From the NCBI GenBank assembly GCA_013365365.1, contig JABVXU010000146.1, positions 55,079-119,078 on the forward strand: a stretch of 64,000 nucleotides of DNA, in the 5' to 3' direction. Of this stretch, positions 1 through 11,200 are shown one piece after another. The notes beneath the pieces were generated by a model. It had not been told where the DNA came from. It searched no databases and saw nothing but the letters and a program-made list of their open reading frames with translations. Each line of letters opens with the position of its first letter. Within the stretch, counting starts at the first letter, position 1. Source of the DNA: Cruorifilaria tuberocauda (taxonomy: Eukaryota; Nematoda; Chromadorea; Rhabditida; Onchocercidae). A program made the translations under genes and the position numbers.

Positions 1-101
1 CACTTTTTTGACAGTTACCTATGAAATTACTTTTATCACATTCGATGTATGTTTGAAATATTAACATATATAATAAAAGTATTGAAGAAACAATCGCTGA
101 T

Positions 102-132
102 ATCGGGATATATCACCTATCGGGATATATCA
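102..132. repeat. Short direct repeat, two 14-base copies
   Basis: The 14-mer ATCGGGATATATCA occurs at 102-115 and again at 119-132, a period of 17 bases. The flanking GATATC-like sequence (near 98 and 132) adds further partial copies. It is a minor tandem duplication with no assignable function. Confidence 0.7.
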
Positions 133-1029
133 GATATCAGGCTTAATCTTCTAGCTTATTAAATTTATCTATCCCCGATAAGTGAAGCATTCACCTTGAA
201 ACATTTCTTCTTCTGATATCTGAGCGATCGGACATTTTTAGTGATAGGAAAAAGAATAAAATTTTAAAGCATTAATATTTTCCTCTAAAATATATTATCG
301 GTATGATCGTTTGAAATTTTTTACGATTTTTTGTTGGAATTTTTAGAGAAAAGCTAATAAAAGAAACATATAATTTTTTAAAGATTGAAAGAGGAAATAC
401 CGCCTGAGATGAGAATTCAATTAACCAATCAAACAATCATAATTCGATCATATCAACAATATCACATGCGTCTATCTTCAGGGATTCGTTAATCAGAATG
501 CCGTCTTAGTGTTGATAATCGTCAAATGAAGAAATGCATGAAAAAGAAATTCTCGGCTTCTATTAAATTTAAATCAAAGAAATTACTTAATAGATTGATC
601 ATGCCGATTCCATTTCATAAGTATATTATAGTCACTGATAAAAAATATTATTCAATTTGGCTGAAAGACAGAGAAAAAGGATGGATTATTGCAAAAAGAC
701 GAGTGCCGTAAGAATTTAAGGAATTTTTTTTATCAAAAATTAAATTTGTAGTTAAATGTAGGAATTTAATTTAATATCAATTAACGGATGAAAATCGATT
801 ATTAAGTTAATTTAAGCGTGAAAGATCTTTTGAAAATTGCCTAAATAACATTTATTTGAAAACACACTTTCAATTGGAATGAAATTTTCATAATTTTGAA
901 TATTTCAAGATTTGTTACTTCAAGTTAAAATTTTTTAAGCTCATAAATTCGAATTTCAAAGTTAGATTTTATTGAATTTCGCAGAGAAAGTTGACGAATA
1001 GAGAGTGTGCTTATAATTTCCTTAAAAAA

Positions 1030-1058
1030 TCATTTCACCGTGAAGTACTGTGACATCA
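1030..1058 (-). pseudogene. 29-base exact copy of a ddx-19 exon segment
   Basis: These 29 bases are identical to 9374-9402, inside exon 15 of ddx-19. On the minus strand they encode the HGEM part of the helicase C-terminal core. The flanks on either side show no similarity to the helicase exon or its introns, so this is an isolated fragment. It is too long to be chance in 64 kb. Capture of gene sequence during break repair is one explanation; function is unknown. Confidence 0.6.
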
Positions 1059-1340
1059 AAATCAGCAAATGAAATAGCAATTTAATTAACCGAAAATAAT
1101 TACTTTTATAAATAAAGATAATATCAATTGAGAGTTATCATGTGAATATGATGAAATATGATATATTGATTAGATCTCAATGCAAAATTTTTCAGAAGAA
1201 ATTTCATCGATTTTATATGAAAAATTCAAATCTTGAAATTTTTATTTGTCTTAAAAAAAGCATGCATACAAAATTTTAAATGAAAACATTACTCCGTCCT
1301 TGTTTACAATCAAATCTTAAATAAACAAATCGAATTTTCA

Positions 1341-1373
1341 GTAAACAAATAAATAAACAAGTAGTAAACAAAT
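1341..1373 (+). promoter_or_regulatory. Cluster of forkhead-like GTAAACAA motifs
   Basis: GTAAACAAAT occurs at 1341-1350 and again at 1364-1373, with AAATAAACAA between them and ATAAACAAAT just upstream at 1321-1330. GTAAACAA is the known core site of FOXO/DAF-16-type forkhead factors. A further GTAAACAAAC lies at 2832-2841. In AT-rich DNA such words can arise by chance, so a regulatory role is only an inference. Confidence 0.25.
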
Positions 1374-2225
1374 AATGGAAGTGAGTAAAAGAATAACAAA
1401 GATTGTTGATTCCACAACAAGCGATGATTGGAAGGGAAAAAATACTCAATCCATCCGATTTGTCGTCTCCCAGTACTGTCACAATCAGACAAGACGTAGT
1501 CAATTATAATCATTAAAGTAATTTACCTGGCGCCAATAAAAATACCTAATCTTATAATCGATTTTACTACTTCTCATTCTGCAATTTTATAATTGTTTCA
1601 ATTTATTGAAATTTCTTTTAACGAAACAGATAAACAGAAATTTCCTGTCAAAAATTTCACATTTACTTTATCTATCTGGTACTTCATTGCATTACCAATG
1701 ATTTCGAGAATTTAAAAATCATATTGCTGTCAATGATTCATGATTAGATATCAGAAATCCATATGAATTTGCTGGAAATACTTTCAGATGTAACCGTTTC
1801 ATCAAACAATAATTACTATCATAATATTCAGGTAATAATCTTGAGTCCAAAAAATATTAACACGTTATCAGCAAATTGTCAATCATTTAGCGATATATGA
1901 ATGAATTACATTTTAAAAAATTACTCATAAAATTTGAAATTTTATAAGTAATTTTTTTTAATCTATTTAACTTTTATCAGTTTAATGCTTCAAATGAAAA
2001 ATCTGAAAATGGTTGAGAAAAGTTTTTATGGAATTTTTAAAATTAACAAAAAAGGAGGAGGATAAGTTCTGAAACAAAAATATACTGAAAAAACAAATAG
2101 GAAATTGATACTTCATTTTCAATTTTCCATATAATGGAAAATAGAGTAAAGGAAAATTTTTGTAAACAAATTTTAATGTCAATAATGATATTACCGTACG
2201 CCAAAAGTAAAAATTAAGAGGAGTG

Positions 2226-2269
<44 letters not shown>
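2226..2269. repeat. GA microsatellite
   Basis: An almost pure GA dinucleotide run of about 44 bases with one AAA interruption. It is the longest of the GA tracts in the left part of the window and makes the complementary strand read as a false Leu/Ser-rich protein. Confidence 0.95.
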
Positions 2270-2271
<2 letters not shown>

Positions 2272-2348
2272 AAAACTGATATGTAAAGAGATAATTATTT
2301 TGAGTCAAGCGTAACTTAACAACTGAAACAGATAAGATGATTTGAGAA

Positions 2349-2383
2349 CAATTTGTGATCATTCAAGTGATGATCACAAATTG
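2349..2383. repeat. Perfect 14-bp inverted repeat
   Basis: CAATTTGTGATCAT at 2349-2362 is followed by a 7-base spacer and its exact reverse complement at 2370-2383. The arms contain TGATCA. The sequence could form a hairpin in RNA or be a symmetrical protein-binding site. No gene model covers it. Confidence 0.75.
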
Positions 2384-2644
2384 CAACCGTGACGATCAGA
2401 TCATAAAGATGAGGTAGAAAGAGAAGGAGAAGGAGGAGGAGGAAGGTCGTTTAGGTTGTAAAAAGTTATATCCTTCCAATATGAGTATATTGGGATGTCA
2501 GGTGAAAAGGTTAGTTCAAATATAAGTTTTCATCCATCACTGATCATAATTTTGATAATAGTGATGATAATGAATTTTATTAAAGAGTAACAAACAGTAG
2601 GGGTCAAGAGATTTTACAATTTTGATGAAAGTTGCAAGCATAAA

Positions 2645-2690
2645 GAAAGAGAGAGAGAGAGAGAGTGAGAGAGAGAGAGAAAAAGAAAGA
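2645..2690. repeat. GA microsatellite
   Basis: A GA-rich run of about 46 bases, interrupted once by GTGA and ending in AAAGAAAGA. It lies some 400 bases from the tract at 2226 and is simple-sequence DNA. Confidence 0.9.
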
Positions 2691-4150
2691 GATTTTCGAT
2701 AAAGCAAAGTAAAGCATGAGAAAAGAAGAAATTATGAAGAGAAAAAAATACCATTGTTTCATGGATCTTCACCGGAAAATTAGACTGCACAAAAGATTTC
2801 CCTCCTCATTAACTTTTAACTTTCTGCATCGGTAAACAAACAACCGGTGAAACGGGACCAACTACTGTGCATTTACAGAAGAGGTTACCTGTTTGAAACC
2901 GGTAAACAGTAACTTTGCGGCTAATATGAAAGAGATGGATGCCTTAGAATTTATATTACGAATCCATCTTATGCTCTTCCGTTTAGTGTTTCGGTATATC
3001 AGCAACAATTTCCGTTTCCAAAAATCACTTGAACCCGTACTGTTTGGGCTATCGCTATCCCTTTTTTTTATAAAAATTCATAGCTATCTCTCTTTTTTCA
3101 AGTATTGGTAACTAAAAGAGTTCAGAATAAGGACCATCAATAAAATTTAAATTTCAAATACAAAAATAGCTTTCTCACTATTTTGTGTTGAAAAGCAGCA
3201 ATTACTCTTTTTAAGCTTTTACTTCTCTTTTCAGTTCTCTATTATGGATTATTTGAAATACAGTATATTAAAGTATGAAAAAATCTGTCTGTAAAATTTA
3301 AATATCTTAAAAAATTCAAAGAATTTATCTAAAATAAAGAATTTTGGCTCGAAAGTATCAATTTTGAAAACACAGTTAAATATTCTAAGGGATAATTTGA
3401 GGAAGAAATGGAAAATTATGCCATCCTTTAACTACCATTAAAATCTTATCAATCAATCCAAAAAATGAAGTTTATCGAACAAATAATTGTAATTCAAGCA
3501 ATGAAAAGATAAAAATTAAGTAAGTAAAAGAATGAAATCCAAATTTCAATGCAAACTGAAAAATACAGGTGGACAGAAAGCTTGAAAAACAAAGTTCGTT
3601 CGTTGGTTGTTCGAGAATTGAGAAAGTTTGTTCATCGATTTCATCTATTCAAACCAGTTTTATTATAGCATTAGTATGGAGAAGAGTTCATTTTTCTGTG
3701 TCAATCAAACAAGTTCTCCTATTAATTTCCTAATTAATTATCACAATAGTGATATTTTCAAATGATTTAATATTCAAATTTTACTATTTAAATTCTTAAA
3801 TAATAAATTTTTCGCTTTAAAAATTACAAAATAATGGTAAAAAATAAATGTGTCTGATAATTTTTTTTCCATTTTTTAGCAATTTGAAGTTTATAAATTA
3901 ATTATTTACTCATCAAATTTTTGAAATTTATTAATTACTTATTTATCAGATATAATTGTAAGTGAAAAAATCCTTTAATTTTGGAAATAAAAAGATTGCT
4001 ATTTCGTTCGCTTAGAAAATTTTAGAAAAGTTATTTGAATGTTCCATTAAGCAATACCGATTGAAAGCCCAGGTGTAATAAAATTTTTGCTGCCGGATTA
4101 AAAAGGTATAATTATAAAATGATTTATGTAAATAACAAAGAGAAGAAAAG

Positions 4151-4170
4151 AAGAGAGAGAGAGAGAGAGA
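4151..4170. repeat. Short GA microsatellite
   Basis: About 20 bases of GA repeat within a purine-rich stretch. Confidence 0.8.
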
Positions 4171-7100
4171 AAATAGTCATGAAATATCGAATCATTCATA
4201 TATCTTATGATTAAATGCTACTATAATGACAAGAAATATTTAAATTATCAAATTCCCACTGCTATTTCTTCATTTGATGAAAATAAATTTGAATCTTGCA
4301 AACCGATCAATCAATAAAGTATCTTGAGAAATGGTAAAGCAGGATGATAAATCAATGATATTTATTAAGTAAAACATTTTATCATTTAAAATTTCATCGA
4401 AAGTGATAGCGGAAAATTATTTGTTTAATATCTGTGTCTTAAATTTTTGATGCTAATTGGAATAGCAGTAATTAAAAGGATAGTAATTAAGTTTCATGGC
4501 AAACCTATAATTTAGTCAAAAAAATTTTTGCACTTTTAAATCAATTCTGAATTATGATTAGGGATTCACTGGAATTCACACTGAAATACTTCCATCACGA
4601 TCTCATTGCTTCATATTCACTTATCCTTTATTCCTACTATACAGTTTTTATTCCAGAAATTAAGTGATTAGTGAGTTGCTGGAAAAATAGAAATACAAGT
4701 AAATGTTACAGCTTCACAATCTTCATAATTCATTTCATTTCCATTTCTTCATTTCATTCATGAAATTTAACTTATCACTTATCTTAATCATTCTATTGTT
4801 ACTGCAGAATTCCTTGTAAATTATTTATCATAGACAACATTAACTATCCTAAAACAATCAATTACCAAATACTTATCGTAATTACACTTACCGACTGCAG
4901 TAAGTGAAAAGTTTACATTCAGTTATTTGTAAATGAGAGTTATTCACTTAATTAAGTATGATTGAAATTCGAAACAAGTTTGAGTAGCATAATGGCAGAA
5001 ATATCACATTTTTAAGGAATAAATTCAAATTTAGCAGGAACGAATAAACGAATAACGAAAATGAAAGAATAAATTTCGATAAATTTCAATAATTCGATAT
5101 TTTTTTTTGACATTTATTGGAGTGTTTGACATTCATGACATTAATTTTTGGAAATCTTGAAAAATTCAAAAAATTACAATTTTGTAAATCGAATTGCTTT
5201 CCGAATCATATCTTTCCCAAACATTGCTATCTCAAAATTCTTATCATATCCATTTATCAGGCAGAATGTAATAAGTGAAAGATAGAAGTGTCAAAATTAT
5301 ATCTTAGAAGAGATTACTTGCAAAGCTTAACTCTGATATCGGCTAATCACTTTAGCACTTCCATCTCTGTCTATTTCCTTCACAGTACTTCCGCATGTGA
5401 CAATGATATGATATCAGAGAGTACCATAACCTGTCTCCTTCTTAACAGAGTAATATACAATGGCTTTCTTTCGATATTTCTTCCGTTCAAGAGATATCAT
5501 TCGCATCAATTATCGCTTAACCACTGCTACGATCGATCGGTTTACTGAAGGGAAAAGGCAATGAAAAGTGACCCTTTGATTACCGTAACCTCCAAATGTC
5601 CTTTTATTGATGAATAAATTATTTCATCAACAAAACTATCTCATTACTCCATATAATCATTTTCAGCCTTGATCGATCAGTAAGCCGTATTATCCTTGCA
5701 ATTTCTCCAAAATATCTGAAAAATTGCACCTTTCCAATACTAATCATCCGTTAAAAACTTGGATTGTCATCGCTAAATTTAGAAAAATTTATCAAATTGA
5801 TTTTGATTAGTAAAATTTATTACTTTAATGCCAAATTTAATTCAATTAATTCTCGATCGATCGATCATACATATCACGACGTTAGAGAAAACATTAGATC
5901 GGCATATTCCAATAAATTCTCACGATTTTGAGACAGAATTTTTGTAAATCAAATAAGTTTGGAAGTGAAGAAAAAGAGGAATAAAACATCATTTATATTA
6001 ATTTTGATCAAGATTATTTGTTTAAATTTAAGTAAATGTTAAATCATAAAAAGCTTTTCAGTACAAGAAAAAACATTCGCACATATATTTATTCGAAATT
6101 CTTTCCATATTTATTTCTTTCCGGGATTTTACAAAATTTTCCTAATTTCACTAAATTGATTATTAAGCTTAATTTCATTATATATTCTTGCATTTAAAAT
6201 GTTTGTTTATATTTAACAAATATTTTTGTTCGACTTGGAATCGAATGCTCAAAAGTAGTAAGTAAGTTCAGATATCAATAAATTAATTGTGCAATACATA
6301 AAATTATACTTTGCTATCCGTCAATATACTTGTTGAGTTCTCGCCAGTTTCTTGATTATTTTTGAAAAATTGGTAACCTGAGTAATATCATATGTTTTCA
6401 GCGCATTATCAAACTTTTTGATGATAAGAGACGACGAAACACCTTTGAATATTTCCATCTATTGTAAGTTAAGAATTACACCATATCTTGAAATAAACAA
6501 AATTTACTCGAATTATCCTTATCTATAATTAATTCTTCATCTTTTTTAGCTTCGTTGCAAGTTATTATTTCAGAATGAATCAGCATAAGTTCAGGATATT
6601 GAGTGATGATAGGTAACTTCACATTTCAAATAGTGAATTATCATCCCACTGATATGTCAAGAACAAAGGATGTTCATAAACTCCAAGCTTTCCTGCTTAG
6701 TTCATTCTTACTACTTCCAGATTCTACGATTTTTCTAATCGCAAACTTATCCTGAGTTTTTCATCTTCCCTGCAGTCATTTTCAAATTCCAGTGCATTCC
6801 AGGAATGAGCAAATAGAGAAGTAATGATAAACGGAATATGCCAGACAATGATTATGATTGATGATTGTGATTAATGAGACCCTCATAATAATCACACATC
6901 CCGAAGACTCGTTGTCCCGCTGCAACAGATGTACTTCGCTTCGCCATATGCTTCATGATAATTCAATATCACCCTTATTTGTTAGAAAAAAACACCGCTT
7001 TCTAGAAAATAAAGGAGGGATTTAGCTGTGATCATATCACTTTCATTTAGACTCCTCGAAAAAATACAAAAATTTTTGATTAAAATAAAAGAATTTCGGA

Positions 7101-8029
7101 CTTCGTTCCTTTCATCTAGATCCCTGTTCAGAAAAAAACAAATATCTTTCGATTTATCGAAATAAAGTCTTTTTTTATTTTTTCATTGAGAAAAATCAGA
7201 AAACAACAGCAATTTATACATTGTAAAAAAGCTGGAATACAAAAACCTGATTCAAATTGAAAAAAACAAAAAGAACTCTACCAATAACGATGAAACAGTT
7301 AAGAGATTGATGACAAAGATAATTTTCGAGGCGTTTCTTTTCTGGAAAAATAATTAACAACATATACAAATTCGCTGAATTCAAATTGAGGAGTAAAAAT
7401 GATAATGTAACAAAAAAATTCAAAATGTTGAACCTCTAATCCACTTTTTAAATTCTTCGTTAGCCTAATCGCGATACTCTGAGTTTTCCGAAAATTCTGG
7501 AAAACTTTTCGCAGGCGACATATTGAATCTCTGTCTTCTTCCTTTAATCGATAGTTTTTATTTAAACCATTTTATCTAAGAAAAGAACTGTAAGCACTAA
7601 ATAACGGTAATGTTCATCGAGTAACTACACCATTTGCTAAATATTTCGGTACAAAAACAGTCCTGTACAACTTTCAAATAGACCCTCCCTCATGCGTTCT
7701 TTACACTAATAATATTGGACGATTCTCGGATAACAGATAACTACTTCATAACACGTTGCGTAAGGTGATCGAATAGTCAGAAAGAAACCAATGAAACAAA
7801 ACAATTGAAAAACGTAATTGAAATGAAATGATAAGGAAGTCTCATGAACTGAACTGACAATACTGCAATACGTAAGGAATGTTGTTTCATTAGTAGATAG
7901 AATAAAAATAAGTTTACAAACTGATAGAGTTAAAATTTGCATCTCAAAACTATATCGATACCTTCGTAAAAGATATCTTCATTCATGTTACAAAAGATTA
8001 CGATTTGAAACTTGAAATACCACCAAAAA

Positions 8030-8035
8030 TTTATT
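8030..8035 (-). terminator. Candidate polyadenylation signal of ddx-19
   Basis: TTTATT on the plus strand reads AATAAA on the minus strand, about 190 bases beyond the ddx-19 stop codon. Spacing is plausible for a 3' UTR. The assignment rests on motif and position only, since AATAAA is common in this composition. Confidence 0.4.
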
Positions 8036-8117
8036 AAAACTCAAAACAAATTTCATTTAATATTTTTGTTCAACAAATAGCAAGGTAATTTTATGATTTT
8101 TCCTCATTAGCTTGGAA

Positions 8118-8150
8118 AAAAACAAAGCAAGTTTTTCTTGCTTTGTTTTT
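8118..8150 (-). other. 14-bp perfect hairpin in predicted ddx-19 3' UTR
   Basis: AAAAACAAAGCAAG at 8118-8131 pairs perfectly with 8137-8150 across a 5-base loop. It lies about 75-105 bases past the ddx-19 stop and before the candidate polyadenylation signal, so it would be in the mature 3' UTR. It could affect mRNA stability or protein binding; this is inferred from structure only. Confidence 0.6.
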
Positions 8151-8223
8151 AATAGGATTAATAAATGTAAACCAATCGCAAAATGAAATATAGAATCTAA
8201 ATCGTGTTTTGATTTGCAGCCAC

Positions 8224-11200
8224 TCAAAACTTTTCCTTATCGATTGCTTCTAACTGATCCATATCTCTTGCATCCAAGGGTTCAATAGCCACGCCTATAA
8301 TAGATTTATTAGAAGTTAATGATTACAATCACTTACCTCAAATATCTCAATCACGACAACAGTATGAAAATGAATAGCTTATAAAGGCAGTACTGTTTAT
8401 GAATTCATCAACAAAATAGACATATATCTAATAAATCATAAATTGAGCAAAATTCTTCTCAAATTTTTAATTCTAAAAGCTCAATTTTTGAAAGTATGCG
8501 TACACTTACAGGATATCCACGAATTTCGTTCTTGAAATTGCCTACTAACTTTTGAATTAGTTTTGAATGAATTCAAAACGACTTCAACATACTATGGTAA
8601 ATAAAAAATAAAGATTTAAAAATGATCAACCAAAATAGTCGCCAATTCGTTGAATAACACTCAGTGCGAAATCATCAGAAACTAAATTGATCGCGATCCC
8701 TGCTTTACCAAATCTTCCCGTTCTGCCAATTCGATGAATATACGTTTCGTAGTCTGGTTGTGGATTATCCGCATAAGTCACTGGTGGATCATAATTTATA
8801 ACCACTGACACCTGAGAAACATCAATACCTAAAAGAAAGCAAAATCAGCAGTTACTTCAACGAAATCATTTTATCCTGTCCAAATTATTCCGGCAGCATT
8901 CTATTCAAGTTATATTCTCATAACAATTGATTGCATATTCATAATATTCATTAATGAATTTTTTTGAAATCCTACACTCATGGACATACCACTGCCACAA
9001 ATACAAAATGAGTCATATTCTTTGCTTCAATGAGCAGAAAGAGATTATTAGAAAACAGTAAGAATATTCTGCAGATCTCTCTTGATAATCTTGATAACGT
9101 TTGCGTATATAGTGAATAACTGAATAATGTATCTATTACATTACGCTACGTGAGTTGAAGGCAATAAAACTTTTTTATGACATATATTCAGGTTTGTTTT
9201 ACTGAAAATGCAAGTTAAACTACTTACTACTTACTGAAAGCAAATTTGATGATCTAAACTAAAAATTAAGTGAGAGAAGAAGAAAATACCTCGTGCACAG
9301 ACATTCGTTGTGATAAGTACTTTGTAAACACTATCTTTAAATTGTTCAATAGTTCGAGCTCGATCTTCTATAGTCATTTCACCGTGAAGTACTGTGACAT
9401 CATGACCCCGTTGTCCCATCCGCTGAGCTAACCATTCAGCTGATTTACGTGTCTACAAAATCCGAAATTTTAAATTCATTAAACACTTTTAAATAAAAGA
9501 ACTGCCTTCTCAGCTTGATAAATAAAATCAATTATCTAATTTATCGGGTTATCTTCTCTTTTTCTTTCACTCCTTTCTATTTTTAACTTTCAGATATACA
9601 TAATGGTTTTCTTAGATAAATTAATGACACACTTCAAATAACTCACGTAACAAAAAATGATAGCTGAAGCAATCGTTAAACCTCCGTACAAGTTCATCAC
9701 AGCTTCGTATTTCTCTTCCCTATTAGCACACTTCACATAATACTGCTTGATATTTTTCAACGTTTGTTCATCTCTTCTCAAACTGAAAGAATTTAAAATA
9801 ATTCTTTTTCGTATTTTTTATAATGAAAAAAAGGAATGATAACTATCTTATCTCCTTGCATAAAAATCTGAAAACTTGATAATGAGAAATATAATTTTCG
9901 TTGCAGTGAATTTCATGTTTTTAAAATCAAGATGTAAAAAAATAATTCTCAACTAGAAAATGTTTAACCAAAAATTAATAACTGCTATCTCAACCTAATG
10001 AATCATTGTAGTAATTAATGTTCATATTCTTAACGAAATACAATTCTAGTACAGCACGCATACTTTCCTGCTGAGAAATACGAGATGGACATTGTTGACT
10101 CATGAATAAGCAAAGACATTTGTTGAAAGATCAAGAGATTAAAGTAGTGTACATGGTAATATAACATTTTCATATGTAAATATTGTATGTCATTCAATTT
10201 GACTACCTCATGAAAAATATTTAGTCAATTTTTTTTTAAAAGGAAAAGGAACATGAGTAATATTTTATAGTGCTTAGCGTACAGTTGAAGGATATATCAC
10301 GTCAATATGCAAGATTTTATAAGAATGAAATCACTGAGAGGTAGCCATCGAATATTTATATCTTACCGATTTCCATGCTATTTTTAAAACTAGTTTTCTA
10401 AATCATTATGCAGGAATTTATCACAGAACTAATAATTGTATGTATTTTTTCATCCCGTAGCTGTAATTCATAGAGTCCGTGAGTTTCGGATTATCGAATG
10501 ACCCCGGCGGCGATAGACCTCAAAGCAAATAATGTCAACAAATTGTCGTTGCATAGGTAAATATTTCATTTATCAGCAATAGCTAAAAAAATAACGTTTT
10601 GTATAAAATGATCCGTATTACTCAAATTTTTTTTTTCAACTGATTTTGCAACATTCTTTGAAATTATTGAAATTCTCCAATTATTGACAAATATATCCCA
10701 AAAGCACTCTAGTTTCCATCTAATTCCCTTAACACTACGAAGTGTGAGAAATATGATACAACCAAATAGACTCAAAAACCTTTCCACTTTTCTAAACAGA
10801 TGTTGCTATTAACACCTGAGCTTTCCTCACTCCAAAAATAAACATGGTCAACGGTCAATGGGTAGATAAATGGTATTTTTATTGCAACCACCTACTGTGA
10901 TTTGAACTTTTGGTTTATTGTTTGCAATAGAAAAGACATGTTGAACAGAAGGGACTGAAGAAAAAATATTCGGTGATTAGTTAAATCTCCTACTTCGATC
11001 TTAATATTGAACCAATAAAAGTTTTAGTTTTACTTTTTAAAAAATATCGATATGAAATCACTAAAAAGCCATCCATTACATTACACTTATCAGTTGTTTT
11101 AACCGACTTTTCACCAATCACATTTAAACTGAATTACGACATATTCCACGTATGGAAGGTGATTGTCAATTAAAACCGTTTGTATGAGAAGTAATTTCCA

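Larger units (their letters stand above)
1..8029. other. AT-rich region without a supported gene
   Basis: No exon chain with matching splice phases could be assembled here on either strand. Open frames near 526-711, 1276-1513, 1982-2362, 2893-3111, 5288-5548, 7214-7423 and 7706-7942 have low-complexity or compositionally ordinary translations, no family resemblance and no convincing splice partners. The stretch holds GA microsatellites, a perfect hairpin, forkhead-like motifs, a short copy of a helicase exon and a GC-richer patch near 6852-6956. It could be upstream or intronic sequence of a gene beyond the left edge, or plain intergenic DNA downstream of ddx-19. Confidence 0.6.

Noticed and set aside
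526..711. 61-codon plus-strand Lys-rich open frame
   Set aside because: Length and composition are expected by chance in AT-rich DNA; no splice sites or similarity.
1982..2362. 126-codon minus-strand open frame with Leu/Ser runs
   Set aside because: The reading is driven by the GA microsatellite at 2226-2269; no splice partners or family resemblance.
5288..5548. 86-codon plus-strand open frame
   Set aside because: Slightly GC-richer but with no signal peptide, domain or splice partners, and the reverse strand shows no exon either.
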